Assembly (NCBI GenBank): GCA_032716605.1
Contig: CM064552.1
Location: 16,498,038 to 16,562,037 of the forward strand
DNA: 64,000 nucleotides
Source: Paralithodes platypus
Lineage: Eukaryota; Arthropoda; Malacostraca; Decapoda; Lithodidae
Reading direction: 5' to 3'
A model generated the notes under the pieces. It did no database searches. It saw only the letters and a list, made by a program, of their open reading frames with translations, and had not been told where the DNA came from. Positions 30,950-43,000 of this stretch are shown here, one piece after another. Position 1 is the first letter of the stretch. Each line of letters opens with the position of its first letter. The position numbers and the translations under genes were made by a program.

Positions 30950-32188
30950 TCAAAGATCACCTTGTTTGATCTTTGATCTCCAAAGATCCACGGAACTCAT
31001 AGCCGCCCTCCTCTTGGGACGAGCGCCACCTGAAGCCTGAGGAGGATCATCCTTCTCATCATCAGCTGCCCCACCTTGAGGAGCACTATCACCAGCACTC
31101 TCCCGCGGAGGGGTATCAGTAGAGACGCCAGGATCATCCGGCAGTTCTACAACCTGCTCCAAGGGATATAACCTTACGACTGGGCGAGTAGTAACCCCAG
31201 TCGAAGTTCGTATTCTAGCAACCCTTATAAGACCATCAATGCCCTGGAACAAATCGACAATCCTCCCAAGCTTCCAAAATAACCTAGGACGCTCATCATG
31301 AATCAGTACGATATCCCTGATACGAGGCCATCGTTGATTCGTCCCTTTGATCTTATTAGAGTGACGCTCGCGAAGAGCCAGCAAATATTCTTGGGTCCAC
31401 CGTTTCCATAGATCGTCTGACACCTTGTTCACATACTGGAAGCGACGACGTGTGGCGTCAGCATTGCCGAACGTAGGGTCATGCAGATCTTCGTCATTTA
31501 CTGACGATCTAGGAAAGGTATTAAGGGTTCGTCCACGTGTTAGCATAGAAGGCGAAATGGGTAAGAGGTCATCAACATCTGCCGAGGTATAGGTCAAGGG
31601 CCTGTCGTTGACTGACATCTCAATCTCTATTAAGATGGTTTGCAACTCCCGTCTGGTCACCAGTGCCCTTCCTAATACCTTCTTCATGGCAGATTTGACG
31701 ATACCGATAGTTCTCTCCCAAATCGCCCCGAACCATGGTGCACGTGCTGGTATAAATCTCCAATGACAACCCTTTCCAGTGAGGGTAGCCACAACCTGCG
31801 GGTCATCCATTAAACTCTGGAGATATTTAGAGGCCCCGACAAAACAAGTCGCATTATCGCTCATAATAATTTGAGGGAAACCATTGTGGCCTGCAAAGCG
31901 TCTTAGAGTATGCAAAAAACCCTCACTGGATAGGTCGTCAATCAATTCAATATGAATCGCTCTGGTTACCGCACATGTGAATAGAACGGCATATACCTTT
32001 ATGATATTACCGGGCGATTCTCTAACTTTAATCGCTCCGGTGTAGTCTACCCCGGTTACCTGAAATGGTTCAGTCCTTTGTACCCTGAACTCAGGCAAGG
32101 GAGGTAGATCTACTGGGGAGTAAGGCTTACCCTGTAATCTTTTACAGATAGTACAGCTATTGTGGATCCCTTTAATTGCTTGTCGCAT
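30950..32188 (-). pseudogene. BEL/Pao integrase core and C-terminal domain
   Basis: The integrase inserts the element's DNA. The frame shows the catalytic DDE set as GVDYTG (D), IMSDNATCF (D) and APWFGAIWER (E), then MSVNDRPLTY and the C-terminal DUF5641-type domain (WPRIRDIVLIHDERP, WKLGRIVDLF) near residues 265-350. A basic, acidic tail follows. The catalytic residues are intact. The upstream zinc-binding part at 32383-32201 is separated by a TGA where the family has an aromatic residue (RQR-x-WIPK). Confidence 0.9.
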
Positions 32189-32200
32189 CTTAGGGATCCA

Positions 32201-32383
32201 TCAACGTTGTCGCATATACGCCAGAACATAATTTACGCCAAAATGTAGGCAGGTCCTATGGCATTGGCGAATCAACAGTTTGGTAATCAAATGAGAGGAG
32301 CTAAGGAGGACAGGATATTTCGCAGAATCAATAATGTCCGCCTTTTGTATCCTGCCTCTACACTTAATTATGCCTCCTTCCAT
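32201..32383 (-). pseudogene. BEL/Pao integrase zinc-binding region
   Basis: It encodes ITKLLIRQCHRTCLHFGVNY and AYMRQR. The histidine part of the HHCC finger is here; the cysteines (SCTICKR) follow the stop in the next frame segment. It overlaps the 3' end of the RT-RNase H frame by a few codons. Confidence 0.75.
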
Positions 32384-34323
32384 ATACAGTATAATCCTAG
32401 CTGCCTCATTAAGTTTGAGGGTTTGGCCTTTGACTCCTTGCTCAGGATTTGATGTTCAGTAGGATAAGATTCCTTTTGTGCTAAACATATTAGTTTCGCT
32501 TTTGCTGATCTCAATTCATGGAGTCTGATATGTTTCGAATCTTCACTAAGGAAAGACCTGTGAGCCCGACTTCTCATGTTGTTAATGAAACGGTATATCC
32601 ATGCAAATACCCGTATTACTTGATCATAGCTGCCGTAACGTTCCCACTCTACCAACTTGTTATCCTGATGTGTAGTACTCACATTCGAACTACTTAACAC
32701 ATCATCTTGGGGCCGACTGGAAGGATCAGATATGCATTCCCTGAAATCCTGAGGCCATTCAGTTGGAGATATAAGCCATGGAGGTCCATGCCACCAAATA
32801 GAGGACGACATAAACTGTTGCGCCGAGATCCCCCGGGAAATTATGTCACTGGGGTTATCCCTGGTGCTCACATAGCGAAATTTAGCTGTAGGAACTAAGT
32901 TATGCATCTCATCAGTGCGATTAGAAACATAAACAGGTAACACTTTCTGGCTGTGTACCCATGAAAGTGCTATTTGACTGTCGCTCCAGACATAGACGTT
33001 ATTAATCTGTAGTATGTCTGTATAAGCATCCAGTGTAAACTTTATTAGACGAGCAGACAGAAGCAATGCAGTAAGTTCTAATTTAGGAACTGTAATCTTC
33101 TTTATAGGGGCTACTTTGGCCTTCGCTATAGCCAGTGTCGCTTCACTACCATTGCATATGTATATGGCAGTACCGTACGCACTATTACTAGCATCAGAAA
33201 AGGCATGTAGATCCACCTGTTGACCACTAATAACCTGACGATTAAGTTGGACCTTGCAACATGTGGAAAGGTCCGACCGAATCAACCGCCAAGTATCTTG
33301 TAACTCAGTCGGGAGGGGCGTGTCCCAATCTAGTTTTAGCCGCCATAGTTGCTGTAAAAACATACGAGCACGGATAGTTACAGGCAGCAAAAAACCTAGG
33401 GGATCAAACAACCTCGCTGACAAGCTCAAGCAGTTTCGCTTGGTCATAAGCTCACTGCCGCATGGGGTGTGACAGAAGGATATACAATCTGTGGTAGTGT
33501 CCCATTTGTGGCCTAAAAACTTCACCTCACTATTCTCAGTAGCTACACCGTCAGAAGCAAATTGACCTTTCAAAAGATCACTATTAGTGGCCCATTCTCT
33601 CAAGTATAGATGAGCCTTGGCAAATATATCGCGGATCACCCAGCATCTCTTGAGCAATAAATCTTCATTGTCTCCAGTGCCTTGAAGATTGTCCACATAG
33701 ATCCCCTGCTTGATCTCATTCTTGAAGTCAGGATCTAGTCCAGCCTCCTCAAGATGACGCAAGATAGTAGCGTTGAGAAGGAACTGGGAACAGGTCGCCC
33801 CGAATAAGACGACTCTGAACTTGTAGACCAGATACTCTGAATCTAGATCCATTGGGTCCCGTGGCCATAAAAATCTTGTCGAGTCCCTGTCTTCACGATG
33901 GAGTTGAAGCATCAGGAAGGCCTTCTCAATATCGGCGACCCATGCAAACTTATGACATCTGAAGTGCAACATAACTTGCGCGAGATCAGAGACCAGGGAC
34001 GGACCCGTGTACAGACAATCATTCAGGCTATAGGAGCGATCACTGGATTTAGCAGAGCAGTCATACACAATACGAACAGGAGTGGTGGAACTGTCCTTTT
34101 TAATCCCATGGTGAGCAAGGTAATGGATGTTATCCCCATACTCACTGAGATCTACTCTCTCCACAAATCCACGTTGTACCTGCTCGGCTAAAACTGCCGC
34201 ATAAGTCTCGCAATAATTTGGATCCTTGACAAACTGCTTCTGAAGGCCACGTAACCTACCAAGTGCTAGATGGAAATTAGTAGGTAATTTACTCTTGTTA
34301 TCATTCCAAGGGAGCCTTACCAC
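32368..34323 (-). pseudogene. BEL/Pao reverse transcriptase and RNase H
   Basis: The 651-codon frame has RIVYDCSAK, VADIEKAF with catalytic D131, YVDN at residues 209-212 (BEL/Pao form of YXDD), then SARLFDPLGFLLPV and the RNase H-like FSDASNSAYG at 375-384, with VWSDSQIALSW and RDNPSDIISRG further on. This long stretch is intact; its links to the protease and integrase are broken. Length and order match Pao-type pol. Confidence 0.92.
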
Positions 34324-34486
34324 ATACTGACCCCTGCCAGAGTCCTACGTTACAGTCTCTTCATACGAGCTTAACGCTAGCTTGGACTCCCGATCAAGTT
34401 CATGTGGGTCAATTCCAATATTGTCCAAGTCCCATAGCTTATCTATATCAGTACATGTATTATCAGGCACATTTGGCCTAATATAT

Positions 34487-34984
34487 TTATCTATGGGGCT
34501 TACTGCTACCTTGAGGACCGTAACCACCTCCACCTGTGTCTTGAGAGGAAGTGGCATAGGATCCAGAAATGGCATACCCTTGGATCGTGGGGAGCATTAT
34601 TAGCTTATCTACCCGCCGATATCCAGGGTGAACCAGGTCGTAGTAATAATCAGCTCCGACCAGTAGCATAATACCATTGTTAGCAGAGAGTTGATCATCA
34701 GCCAGTTTATAACCCTTGCTTCTGAGATATTTCAAATGTGGTTGAATCTCTGATGCTATATAGAAACTGGGTAGTGTGTCGACCACAACAGCCTTGATGG
34801 GACATACTTTTCTTCTATAAACATAGGAAATCTCCTCTATATCATAGTCACTGGAATCTACTTCACCAGTGAAACCATGGAGACGCAAATTCTCTTGACC
34901 CTTGCTGGTACACTTGAGCTGGGGTAATGACGACCGCAGAACGAATGACCTCTGTGAGCACTGGTCAAGTAAGGTACGCGTCAT
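34487..34984 (-). pseudogene. BEL/Pao aspartic protease region
   Basis: It reads RTLLDQCSQRSFVLRSS, a BEL/Pao protease-region motif, and IMLLVGADYYYDLV, the conserved GADYYY block (DUF1758-type). The catalytic D lies in the usual position before SQRSF as LDQCSQ; canonical DTG or DSG is not evident. It is frameshifted relative to gag and RT, with a further fragment at 34575-34345. Confidence 0.8.
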
Positions 34985-35029
34985 TATAGTAGCCTACTGT
35001 ATTATTATTACTCCCCACTACTGGCAGCA

Positions 35030-35332
35030 TCATAGTAGGAAGCAATTGACATTCTCGAGAAGCAATGGACATGGCAGATACTTTATCACCCTCGCTCTTA
35101 CCTTTCTCTCATGTGACTCTTTGGGGTTTCTCCCTTTTTCTTTGCCGTCGTGCCGATCAGACTGGGTGCAAAGGGAAAACCAATGTTTCCCCTTGCAATA
35201 CTTACAAGGTTTGATGTAGGAATTGGTGCAATTACTGTTGAAGTGGTCTCTTGCCAGACAGCTGGTACATAACTTAAGCGATTTAGCCTTGCCAATCTTC
35301 TGTACACTGGTACCACAGATGACCGTGGACAC
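35030..35332 (-). pseudogene. BEL/Pao gag zinc knuckles
   Basis: The frame carries LCTSCLARDHFNSNC and CKYCKGKHWFSLC, two CCHC zinc knuckles that bind the element's RNA. A third, CKLCSVHGHLWYQC, lies upstream in the 35747-35283 frame. The frames overlap by about 50 bases and differ by a shift. Confidence 0.85.
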
Positions 35333-35747
35333 TGCACAACTTGCAACCTAATGATATTGGCCTTTTCTGTTTAGGAGAAGTCTGTACCGGGAAAGCTGCA
35401 GTGGATGGCGACATCTCCACTTGTCGGTAGTGTCCAGTACTCTCCATATTGAAGACTTCAGTCTGGTACACCTGCACCAACGCTTCCAAGTTTAGTGGAG
35501 AGTCGCTTAGTTGTCGTCTTACGATTTCCTTTAGGGGAGAGGGTATCTTGTTCAAGATATTTACACTAAATATCTCCTCCTTGGTGATGGCCATTGTCTC
35601 CATAGATTGGAAGAGGCTCTCAAAGGAGGCATAGTACTCCTTTAGGTCCGTCACATCATAGGACGGAGGATCTAGAGTGAAGAATTTAGTAATTAATGCA
35701 GTCTTGATGACTTCCTCTCTCCCGTAAGTTCTCTTCAGCAACTCCAC
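35283..35747 (-). pseudogene. BEL/Pao gag, central part
   Basis: It contains LLKRTYGREEVIKTALITK, YYASFESLFQSMETM and IPSPLKEIVRRQLSD, matching the Pao gag core (DUF1759-type), then CKLCSVHGHLWYQC. It continues from the 36274-35735 frame with a one-base shift at about 35740. Confidence 0.85.
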
Positions 35748-36197
35748 TGCAGACTCGTAGCTTGTAGCTTGTACCCATCGATCAACTTCAATGCCTCCCC
35801 TTTCAATTGGCCACGGAGATATGTGAACCTTTGGATGGATGTGAGTGTTTTATTCTGATGGACGGAACACTCAAAGATATCCCAAAATCCAGTCCAGGTA
35901 GCCGAATCCCCGGAAAAGGTAGGCAAAGTAAGCTTCGGCAGGTTAAAGCCAGTCGCTTTTGGTGTACCGGTATCCTTAACAGGGGTTGATTCTTGTGTGG
36001 AAGATAGTCTGGCTAAGGCTGTATTAACGTCTTCAAAGTACTCAAGATCTGCTGACATTTCTTTTTCCGCATCGTCAGTAATTGTCAATAAACCATATAC
36101 CTGCCGAGCATAATTGATGTATGGGGCTGAGACATGGGCTCTGAAGAAAAAGGAGAGAAGAAAGCTGGATGTGATGGAGATGAGCTGCTTGAGGAGC
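35735..36197 (-). pseudogene. BEL/Pao gag, N-terminal part
   Basis: It shows SADLEYFEDVNTALARLS, LPKLTLPTFSGDSATWTGFW and LTSIQRFTYLRGQLKGEA, the typical Pao gag block. The open frame begins further upstream at 36274, but that start lies in the hAT-like tip. The natural gag start is missing. Confidence 0.85.
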
Positions 36198-36262
36198 AGT
36201 GGCGTATCTAGGGTAGGGCAGGCAGGGCACATGCCCTGGGCGCCACTTGAAGGGGGGCGCCA
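36198..36262 (+). mobile_element. hAT-like terminal sequence
   Basis: CAGTGGCGTATCTAGGG at 36198, followed by ccctgggcgccac and ggggggcgccaaa, resembles the ends of hAT transposons. A related GC-rich motif (gggggcgcaattccag, gccctaggcgc) appears at about 52370-52403. The other end and the 8 bp duplication were not found. Confidence 0.45.
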
Positions 36263-36349
36263 AATCTTCCTCAAGTAAACCTTACATTTAACTATAGTGC
36301 AAATACAATGTCAAGTATTATGCCTAAATACCTATCCATTCGTCATTAA

Positions 36350-36772
36350 CCCTTAAAGAGCAGCGCTCGACTTAAGTCGTGCACCAATTTGCAGCAAGTT
36401 AGGAGCATTATTAATGCTTTTAAAGGGTTAAAATCGAGTGCAAATGGCCGGGAGCACAGCGGGCCAGACAGCCGACTCCCAGGGCTTACCGCCGCCCATT
36501 AACTCATGTTCCCTGTGTTCTCGAGAGGCCGGCAGTGTAGCCAGTAGTGAGCATAGCTGGGAAAAATATACCGATATATGCTAAACTCCCATGTTCGTGG
36601 CATCACTGCAAGAGAACCACGAGTGCTACGTAGCTCGTTCTGGTCTCATTTTGAAGCTTTTAGTGCCTATTTTTTTGCTAAATAATGTTTTTTTTCATGC
36701 AGATGCTTGATTTATCATGCAGGAGGGCCTGAATATGCCCAAATGAGCCCAAAACACCCCGCTAGACAAGGG
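36350..36772 (+). mobile_element. TTAA MITE (423 bp), family 2
   Basis: TTAA at 36346-36349 and 36773-36776 bounds an element with tips CCCTTAAAGAGC and AGACAAGGG. It is nearly identical to 54460-54881. It contains gctcgacttaagtcgtgc and an internal TTAA-like aaagggttaaaat. No ORF. Confidence 0.88.
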
Positions 36773-37055
36773 TTAATAGGCTATAATATGATGAATAATG
36801 CCATAGCGGTTTCTTATTATGATGTACAGTTACTACAGTAATCACAGTAGGCTATATATATTTAAAAACAAATTTAGCCATTTAGGCAACGAATTCCTGC
36901 AAGCCATTGCCTAACCATATTAATAGTTAAGTTACCCCTCTAAATATTTTCTGTGTGGTTTTCTTTCGTTACCGGTACTTTATTTTATGCAATGTTGAAT
37001 AGTGTATATATTTATTGATATTCTGGATTATTTCTCATTTGACTGATTAGTTTAA

Positions 37056-37534
37056 CACCTTACGAGCGGCCTAGGCGGTAATTTATATGTACCGCCCAGT
37101 GGGGTGTTTTTACCCTAAATAGGGTTGTTTACGTGATAATTTTTATGCCTATATAAGACCCAGAGTGTAAAACAAATATCTATCCCTGAAAGGGCATAAA
37201 CAGAGCTTTCCAATGACACCCCAACCATCCTTGTACGACCGCTAGTTTTCTTGCAACGATCGCGCAACACGAGTGCAAAAACCATGTAATTAGGTAGTTT
37301 CCCTACATAATTCCCTGTGTAGCGAGTGCGTGAGGGTGGGGGAGGGTGGGATTCATGTCAGTAGGTCCGCCGCGGTGGTCTGGAGCAGTCATACGCTTGC
37401 TACTCTCCTGCCACCACTTATCTCTCTCTCTCAGCAACATTACGTGGTGAAAATGGCACACGACATAAGTTGTGAACCGCCACTTAGTCCAAATTTCTTT
37501 CACACGACATAAGTTGCGCGCCGCCAATAAAGGG
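37056..37534. mobile_element. TTAA MITE (479 bp), family 3
   Basis: TTAA at 37052-37055 and 37535-37538 bounds tips CACCTTACGAGCGGC and GCCGCCAATAAAGGG. cacacgacataagttg occurs twice near the right end (about 37457 and 37501). No gene. Confidence 0.75.
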
Positions 37535-37763
37535 TTAATAGTAAAATATTGTTAATACTTCGAAATTTACTATATTAGAGACCCATAAGAAAATCAGGAT
37601 ATAGAGTATTTATAACTTTAAGCATTCTCGAATGCTAGCGAACATTCATTGTTGACAAACACTCGAGGCACCAGGCTTCCCAGGCCAGGGACAGGCAAAG
37701 CAAGGATCCAGAGTCTCGGAGGTACGAAATATATGTATTCATCACTCTATACTATAATACTCC

Positions 37764-37972
37764 GTTTCATTTTATCTGACGGTAAATTGAATACCTTAGC
37801 AACTGATTTCTCGATATGTAATGGAAATAAATGCCATTACTGTGTTTCTGTATCATATAAATACAAAATTTTCACAATTCAAAGCGTATTTGCTACAAAA
37901 TATTCGCAACAGCTGATTAATCAGAGGTGAATACATTGTAAATTTGCAGTTTACCGTCAGCTGGAATGAAAC
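37764..37972. repeat. 209 bp sequence with 26 bp inverted ends
   Basis: gtttcattttatctgacggt at 37764 is repeated in inverse at 37972 (gtttcattccagctgacggt), 23 of 26 bases matching. A duplication at the flanks is not clear. It adjoins the DIRS-like element's left end. Confidence 0.55.
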
Positions 37973-37982
37973 TGACTATAGT

Positions 37983-38298
37983 CTATAATTTATTAGTGGC
38001 CCCTCCATCATTGACGAACATGCCTATTACATAAGGCATCCTCTTCAAACACTAATCCGCCGTAGTTTTGAATCTACCGCGCAGAGCATTTAAAAACTGA
38101 GGAGCCTTCATCATGAGCGCACGCGACCTCACTCATGGCTTCAGTCATTATGAATTGGGTTCACACTATGAAAAAACTTCGTAAAAAATAAAAAGAAAAA
38201 GAAAATAAGAATAACTATCTAATAAGCTTTCCATCATATCGTGGATGTACTTGTGTGGATCTCTGACCAGACGCTGATTCAGGCGTCATTCCTCCTTC
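37983..38298 (+). repeat. DIRS left inverted terminal repeat
   Basis: It starts ctataatttattagtggccc and ends gtcattcctccttc. Apart from the outermost about 30 bases, it is the near-exact inverse of 47609-47925. Confidence 0.92.
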
Positions 38299-40077
38299 TC
38301 TGCTCTGCGCTCAGCCTGCCCGGACGTACCTCCCCACGCTCCGCTAGTTCCGCATTCGTTGCGTCCCTAGTGAGTTTTTTCTCATTTGTTTACTCCAGGA
38401 TGTATCGAGTAAGGTTAGGATAGGCGTAGCAGGAGTGTCCTGGGCTGGTTGCCCGCAGTGCAGTGTATTTTGGGTCGAGTGTATGGGGCATCTATTTCGG
38501 ATGTACCCTCGTGGTCCCGTTGTGGACATGTGAACTTTTTCACAGTTGAGTTAGTTTGTGATGCAGGCGGCTTTCACTACGCGTTATTTATTGCTGCCTT
38601 TTATCTTTCTGATGAGGTAAGCTTTGTTTTCTGACGTTCCCAGCGTATTTTTCTTCACTTGGTGAAGTTTTTTCTGGGTCCCGAGTCAGTCTTCCCTTTG
38701 TCGGAAGTATTTGCTACGGTGGTGTGTTGGCGGTGGTTCCTGTTGTGATATTTCCAGTGTTTGTGTATATTTCAACATTTATTATGCCGTCTACCTAGGC
38801 CTAGCCAGCCGCTCGTAGCTTTGCCACATGTACTAGTGTTATTGTTTATTATTTATAAATATGCCCTACTGTGTCATGTGTATCCGGGTTTTAGTTGTGT
38901 ATTGGCTAATTCCTCGGACTATAATTGTTTCCTGGTTTAGTTGTGTATTGGCTAATTCCACGGATTATTGAGTGACCTTGGGTTAGTCGTGCGTGGCTCT
39001 CCTCGTGTCTCTTGTTTGTTCAGATGGTGTCTGTTCAGGGTGGGTTTCCTTCCGGCGGGTTTTTTCTCGGTTTCACCATGAAAAAATCCCGGCCGAGAGC
39101 GGTGTTGGGCCACACGTGGTTGTTAACACTGGCTTGTTTCCCCGGCGTTGGGGTGTCTGTGGCTCTCCAGGACTGCGTCTCTGTGGGTGCCTGGTTTCAG
39201 GCCTCCTTTGATTCCCGGCGGGATGGCTGTACCCATCTATAAAACGTTGTTCATGCGGACATACGTTATGTAGTTTTTCTACCCGGTTTTACAAAAACCA
39301 CATGAAAAACCTAGCTGTTGTTTTAGGCTTTCCTCCCCGGCGATCTTTTACAAAGAAGTGGGGACAGGAACTTATGGGGTTAACGTTTGGACATCTCACC
39401 CGGCGGGTGTACCTGGGTAGGGTGGGATGAACGACTTATGTCTTTCAGTTAGTTAACCAATCCATTTTAAGTGATACTATGTGTATCGCCGCCTTTACAC
39501 TTACGGCGATTGAAGGTTCAATTAGGTTAATATCGATTCTTCACACCCGGTGGGTGCTCCTAGGTGGAGGAACTAAGGAATTTACAAAATTCGATTTCGA
39601 TTTAACCACTTAATTTAGTGATACAATTAGGTATCGCCGCCTTCAAACTTACGGCGATCTTTTGTGACAATTCGTTAGACATCAGATCTCGGATCATCCT
39701 GCCCTGTGCTATTCTACTAAAATATTTCAAGGGCCGGCGTCTTTATGGGGGGTTGCTTTGTTACAAAATTGAATCTTGAGACAGTCACCACCACCAAGAG
39801 ACTATAAGCGCCATGCTGGACCGTTATATTATATCAGAGGGTATTCTTCACTTTCTTTAACAAAAGATTTGTTTAGATATTCTGAACCCCGCCGCGTAGC
39901 GAGCTGTGTTCGTTGTGTCATTACATCTCGTTACCCGGCGGGTTATTAACACTTGTGTGTGAACATGTTGGGTTAACCTTATGAGCATTAATTCCTGGAA
40001 ATTTTCTTTTTTTCCAGAGCTGAGCTCCGGCGGACCAATACAGACCCGGCGGTAGTTTTCTCCCACCAGTCTCTGTC
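38299..40077 (+). other. DIRS leader, with repeated CCGGCGG motif
   Basis: This 1.8 kb leader has no convincing gene. It holds two diverged units of about 145 bp (39396-39540 and 39541-39685), each with a cacccggcgggtg-type word followed by gtatcgccgcctt and acttacggcgat, an inverted pair. CCGGCGG or a close variant occurs at about 39050, 39213, 39400, 39545, 39933, 40027 and 40043. Confidence 0.7.
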
Positions 40078-43000
40078 ATGGCTACCGTGGCCCCAGTTTT
40101 TGCTTTGTGCACTACCCCTGCTTGTGCTGGTATCCCTATTTTTGCGCATACCCTTTGCATAAGGTGTGTTAAATGTCTAGACCGTTCAAGGGGTCTCTGG
40201 GTTATGCGTAATTGTTCTTTTTGCTCCCAATTAGCTGTAAAGGTCCTTTGTGATAATGATAAGACCGCGGCGGTAGCGTTGAGAGAGGTCAGGCAACAGA
40301 TGTCAGCCTACACTACCATTGTTGCGCATAAATCACTTCAATGTGACAACGTCCCACTTTGGGATAGATTGATCTCCGAACACCCTCCCCCTAAACGTTC
40401 CTCTAGAGTCACGAGTATTAAGCCGGCGGAGACTGGTCAGGGTTCTGTATCTTCTGCTGCTACACCTAAACGCCCAAGAGAGCCTACACCCCCGGTATCC
40501 GCCTCCTCGTCTCGGGCGAGATCTCGGTCTAGGTCTCCTCTTAGACACCAGTCATCTAGTCGTGCCTCTTCACCGGCGAGTAAGAAGAGTAGGACGGAAG
40601 GTTCCACCAGTGGTCACGGCGAGGAATCCTCCAGATCTAAGAATAGTTCGCGGTCACACCGTAGCCATAAATCCTCCAAAAAGGATTCACATAAACGGAA
40701 GTCCTCTCGACATTCACCAACTTCTAGTGCATCTCATCGTACCTCTACCCCAGACAGAGTTTGTGTTAAGGCCCAAGAGTCCAGTGCAGCGCCTGTCCCA
40801 AAAGAGGATTTGCCACTTAATATTTTAACCCTGGAATTGGAAAGTTCAGGGGGTTCAGTAATTGAGAATGTTTCAGACTCTCAAGAGAGCGTAGGCCAGG
40901 GCCTCGGTGTTTGGCGGTTTGCTCAACCAGGGTCTGACCACCCACGTCCGACTCAAACGAGTCACACAGTAGCCGATGTCCACAGGGACGCGGCGATCCC
41001 ATCCTCTATCCCAGACTTATCTTGGCAACAAGGTACCCCTGCCTCGGCGGGGTCTTCTCAGGAGGATCAGGAGGAGAAAGACGAAGTTTCAATAATTTCG
41101 GAGATGGAAGGACAAGGGTCAGGCTCAGGCTTGGACGCCGCACAGGATACTAATGATTCACCTGTAAGTTCTTCATCAAACCAGTTTGTTACGGCACAAG
41201 AAATTAATGGGCTGCTTACTAATCTTTTATCTAAATTTTTTGGCCAACAACAGGAAAACCCCACAATGGACTTGGGGGCTCCCACGACAAGTTCTACGGT
41301 ACGGCCTCTGATGACTTCGATTGATTTATCTAAGATCCCTAACCCTCCCACTCTGTTAACCTCAGGGATCACTAGGCCTGCTACGGCGGCATTGACAACT
41401 TCAAATGTCAGGGTCATAACGGATGTCAATCCACCCCCTCTTAGAAAGGTAGCTATGCCCTTACTTTATGGGCCAGACGAGTCATGGGTTCTTTTGAACC
41501 CCTCTAAACCAGAGCTTGCCCAACCTACCTTGTCAGGGGAACTCCCGGTACCGCGTGAGTGGGTCATCCAGGGCAATAAGTCAAAGAAATTAAGGGCCGT
41601 GGATACTTTGGGTAATGTTCTGGACGTAAACATCAAGGCTATACCTAGTTATTATCACCAAGATTATTTTGTGTATGCTTCTAAGCCTGCTTTACCCCCT
41701 GCCTCAGCTTCAAAACTATTTTCAGACTGGTCTAAGCTGGATGGGTTTAATGATATTAAGACTCTGTCAGCTCTCACTCCTGAACTAGATTTACAGACCG
41801 TCACAGACGACGCAGCTAATCCAGTTTTGAAGGTGGGACAGTTGGGACCAGGACCTTGGGTAGATTGGGAGGTAGAGGCTCAAAACTTTGCAACCACTTT
41901 CACTTCTAAATCTTCCCACCAGATCCCTCAAGATACTCATTCATGGTTCTCCATGCCGGTGGGTTCTGCCGGCGGAGTCCCGTCAGCTTTGTTTTCATTT
42001 CTAGCTGCCCCTAAGATTAATCTTTGTGAGCTGAAGGACCCGTTCACTACCCCTACCCCTACTCACCTAGACAGAGAATTTAGGCTACGGGTAAAAGCTT
42101 TTCGCCTGTTCTCGCAGTACATAGTATCTCAGCAGGTGGCTAAGTCTTTACTACGGTCCACTCAGGCAATCGCAGATGCGGATGCTCGAAGATCGGTTGA
42201 GTTATCCCGGCGACTGATTCTTCAGTCGTCAATCCAATCCTTGGGTGACATACGCACCGCCTTGCTTGAGGCGGTACGAGCACGACAAGAGCTTAGGATG
42301 TCGTTAGTTCGCAAGCTACCTGATCGCATTGCTAATCAGGTGGTTATGTCACCAGTGCTTACTCCCTCTTTAATGACCCCTGAAGTGTGGCGAACGGTGT
42401 TCAATATGGCACAGGCCGTTAAGCACAGTCCCACCCCTTCTAAGAAACCTGCATTTAACTTCCCCAAACCCAGGCCTACTACTAAAGCTCAGCCAGGGGG
42501 ATCTAAACCTTTTCTTCCGCCTAAGTCCTCCCACTCCCCCCAGGGTCAGTACAGGCATAGACAGAGTAGGTTTTCAGGTCAGAGAGGACGCGGCCAGAAT
42601 ACCAGGTCAGGGCCAGTCTTCGGCCAACACCAGCCAGCCGGCAAAGCGTCCAGCACCACCAACCCCACCATCAAAAAACTAAAGTCTCTCTCACTCCCGG
42701 TGCCTACCTTAAGGCCGGAGGAACCGAGGGTAGTACAGCCGGCGAACCCTTGTCTGCTAACTGGGTCGTTCCGAACGTGTCACCAAGCATGGCCGTTAAA
42801 CACTTGGGCACGGATGGTGGCACGCAAAGGCATCACTTGGCAGTGGCTCCGGCGACCTCGATTACGTCAGCCGACAACGGCGAATTTTGTTTCTTTAGAG
42901 GTGGAGTCACTAGCCCAGGAAATGATTGCCAAGAATGTCATCATCCCGGTCCCACCAAATTACCCTGTATTCACGTCCAAACTATTTTTGGTTCCCAAAA

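Larger units (their letters stand above)
30883..36197 (-). mobile_element. BEL/Pao LTR retrotransposon, 5'-truncated and decayed
   Basis: On the minus strand the order is gag (36197-35030), aspartic protease (34984-34487), RT and RNase H (34323-32368), integrase (32383-30950), LTR. Several frameshifts and stops separate the parts. The 5' side ends at 36197 against a hAT-like tip, with no 5' LTR or primer site. Confidence 0.9.

Noticed and set aside
40500..40760. Arg-Ser-rich segment resembling a splicing factor
   Set aside because: It is continuous in frame with DIRS RT and RNase H, so it is part of the retroelement protein.
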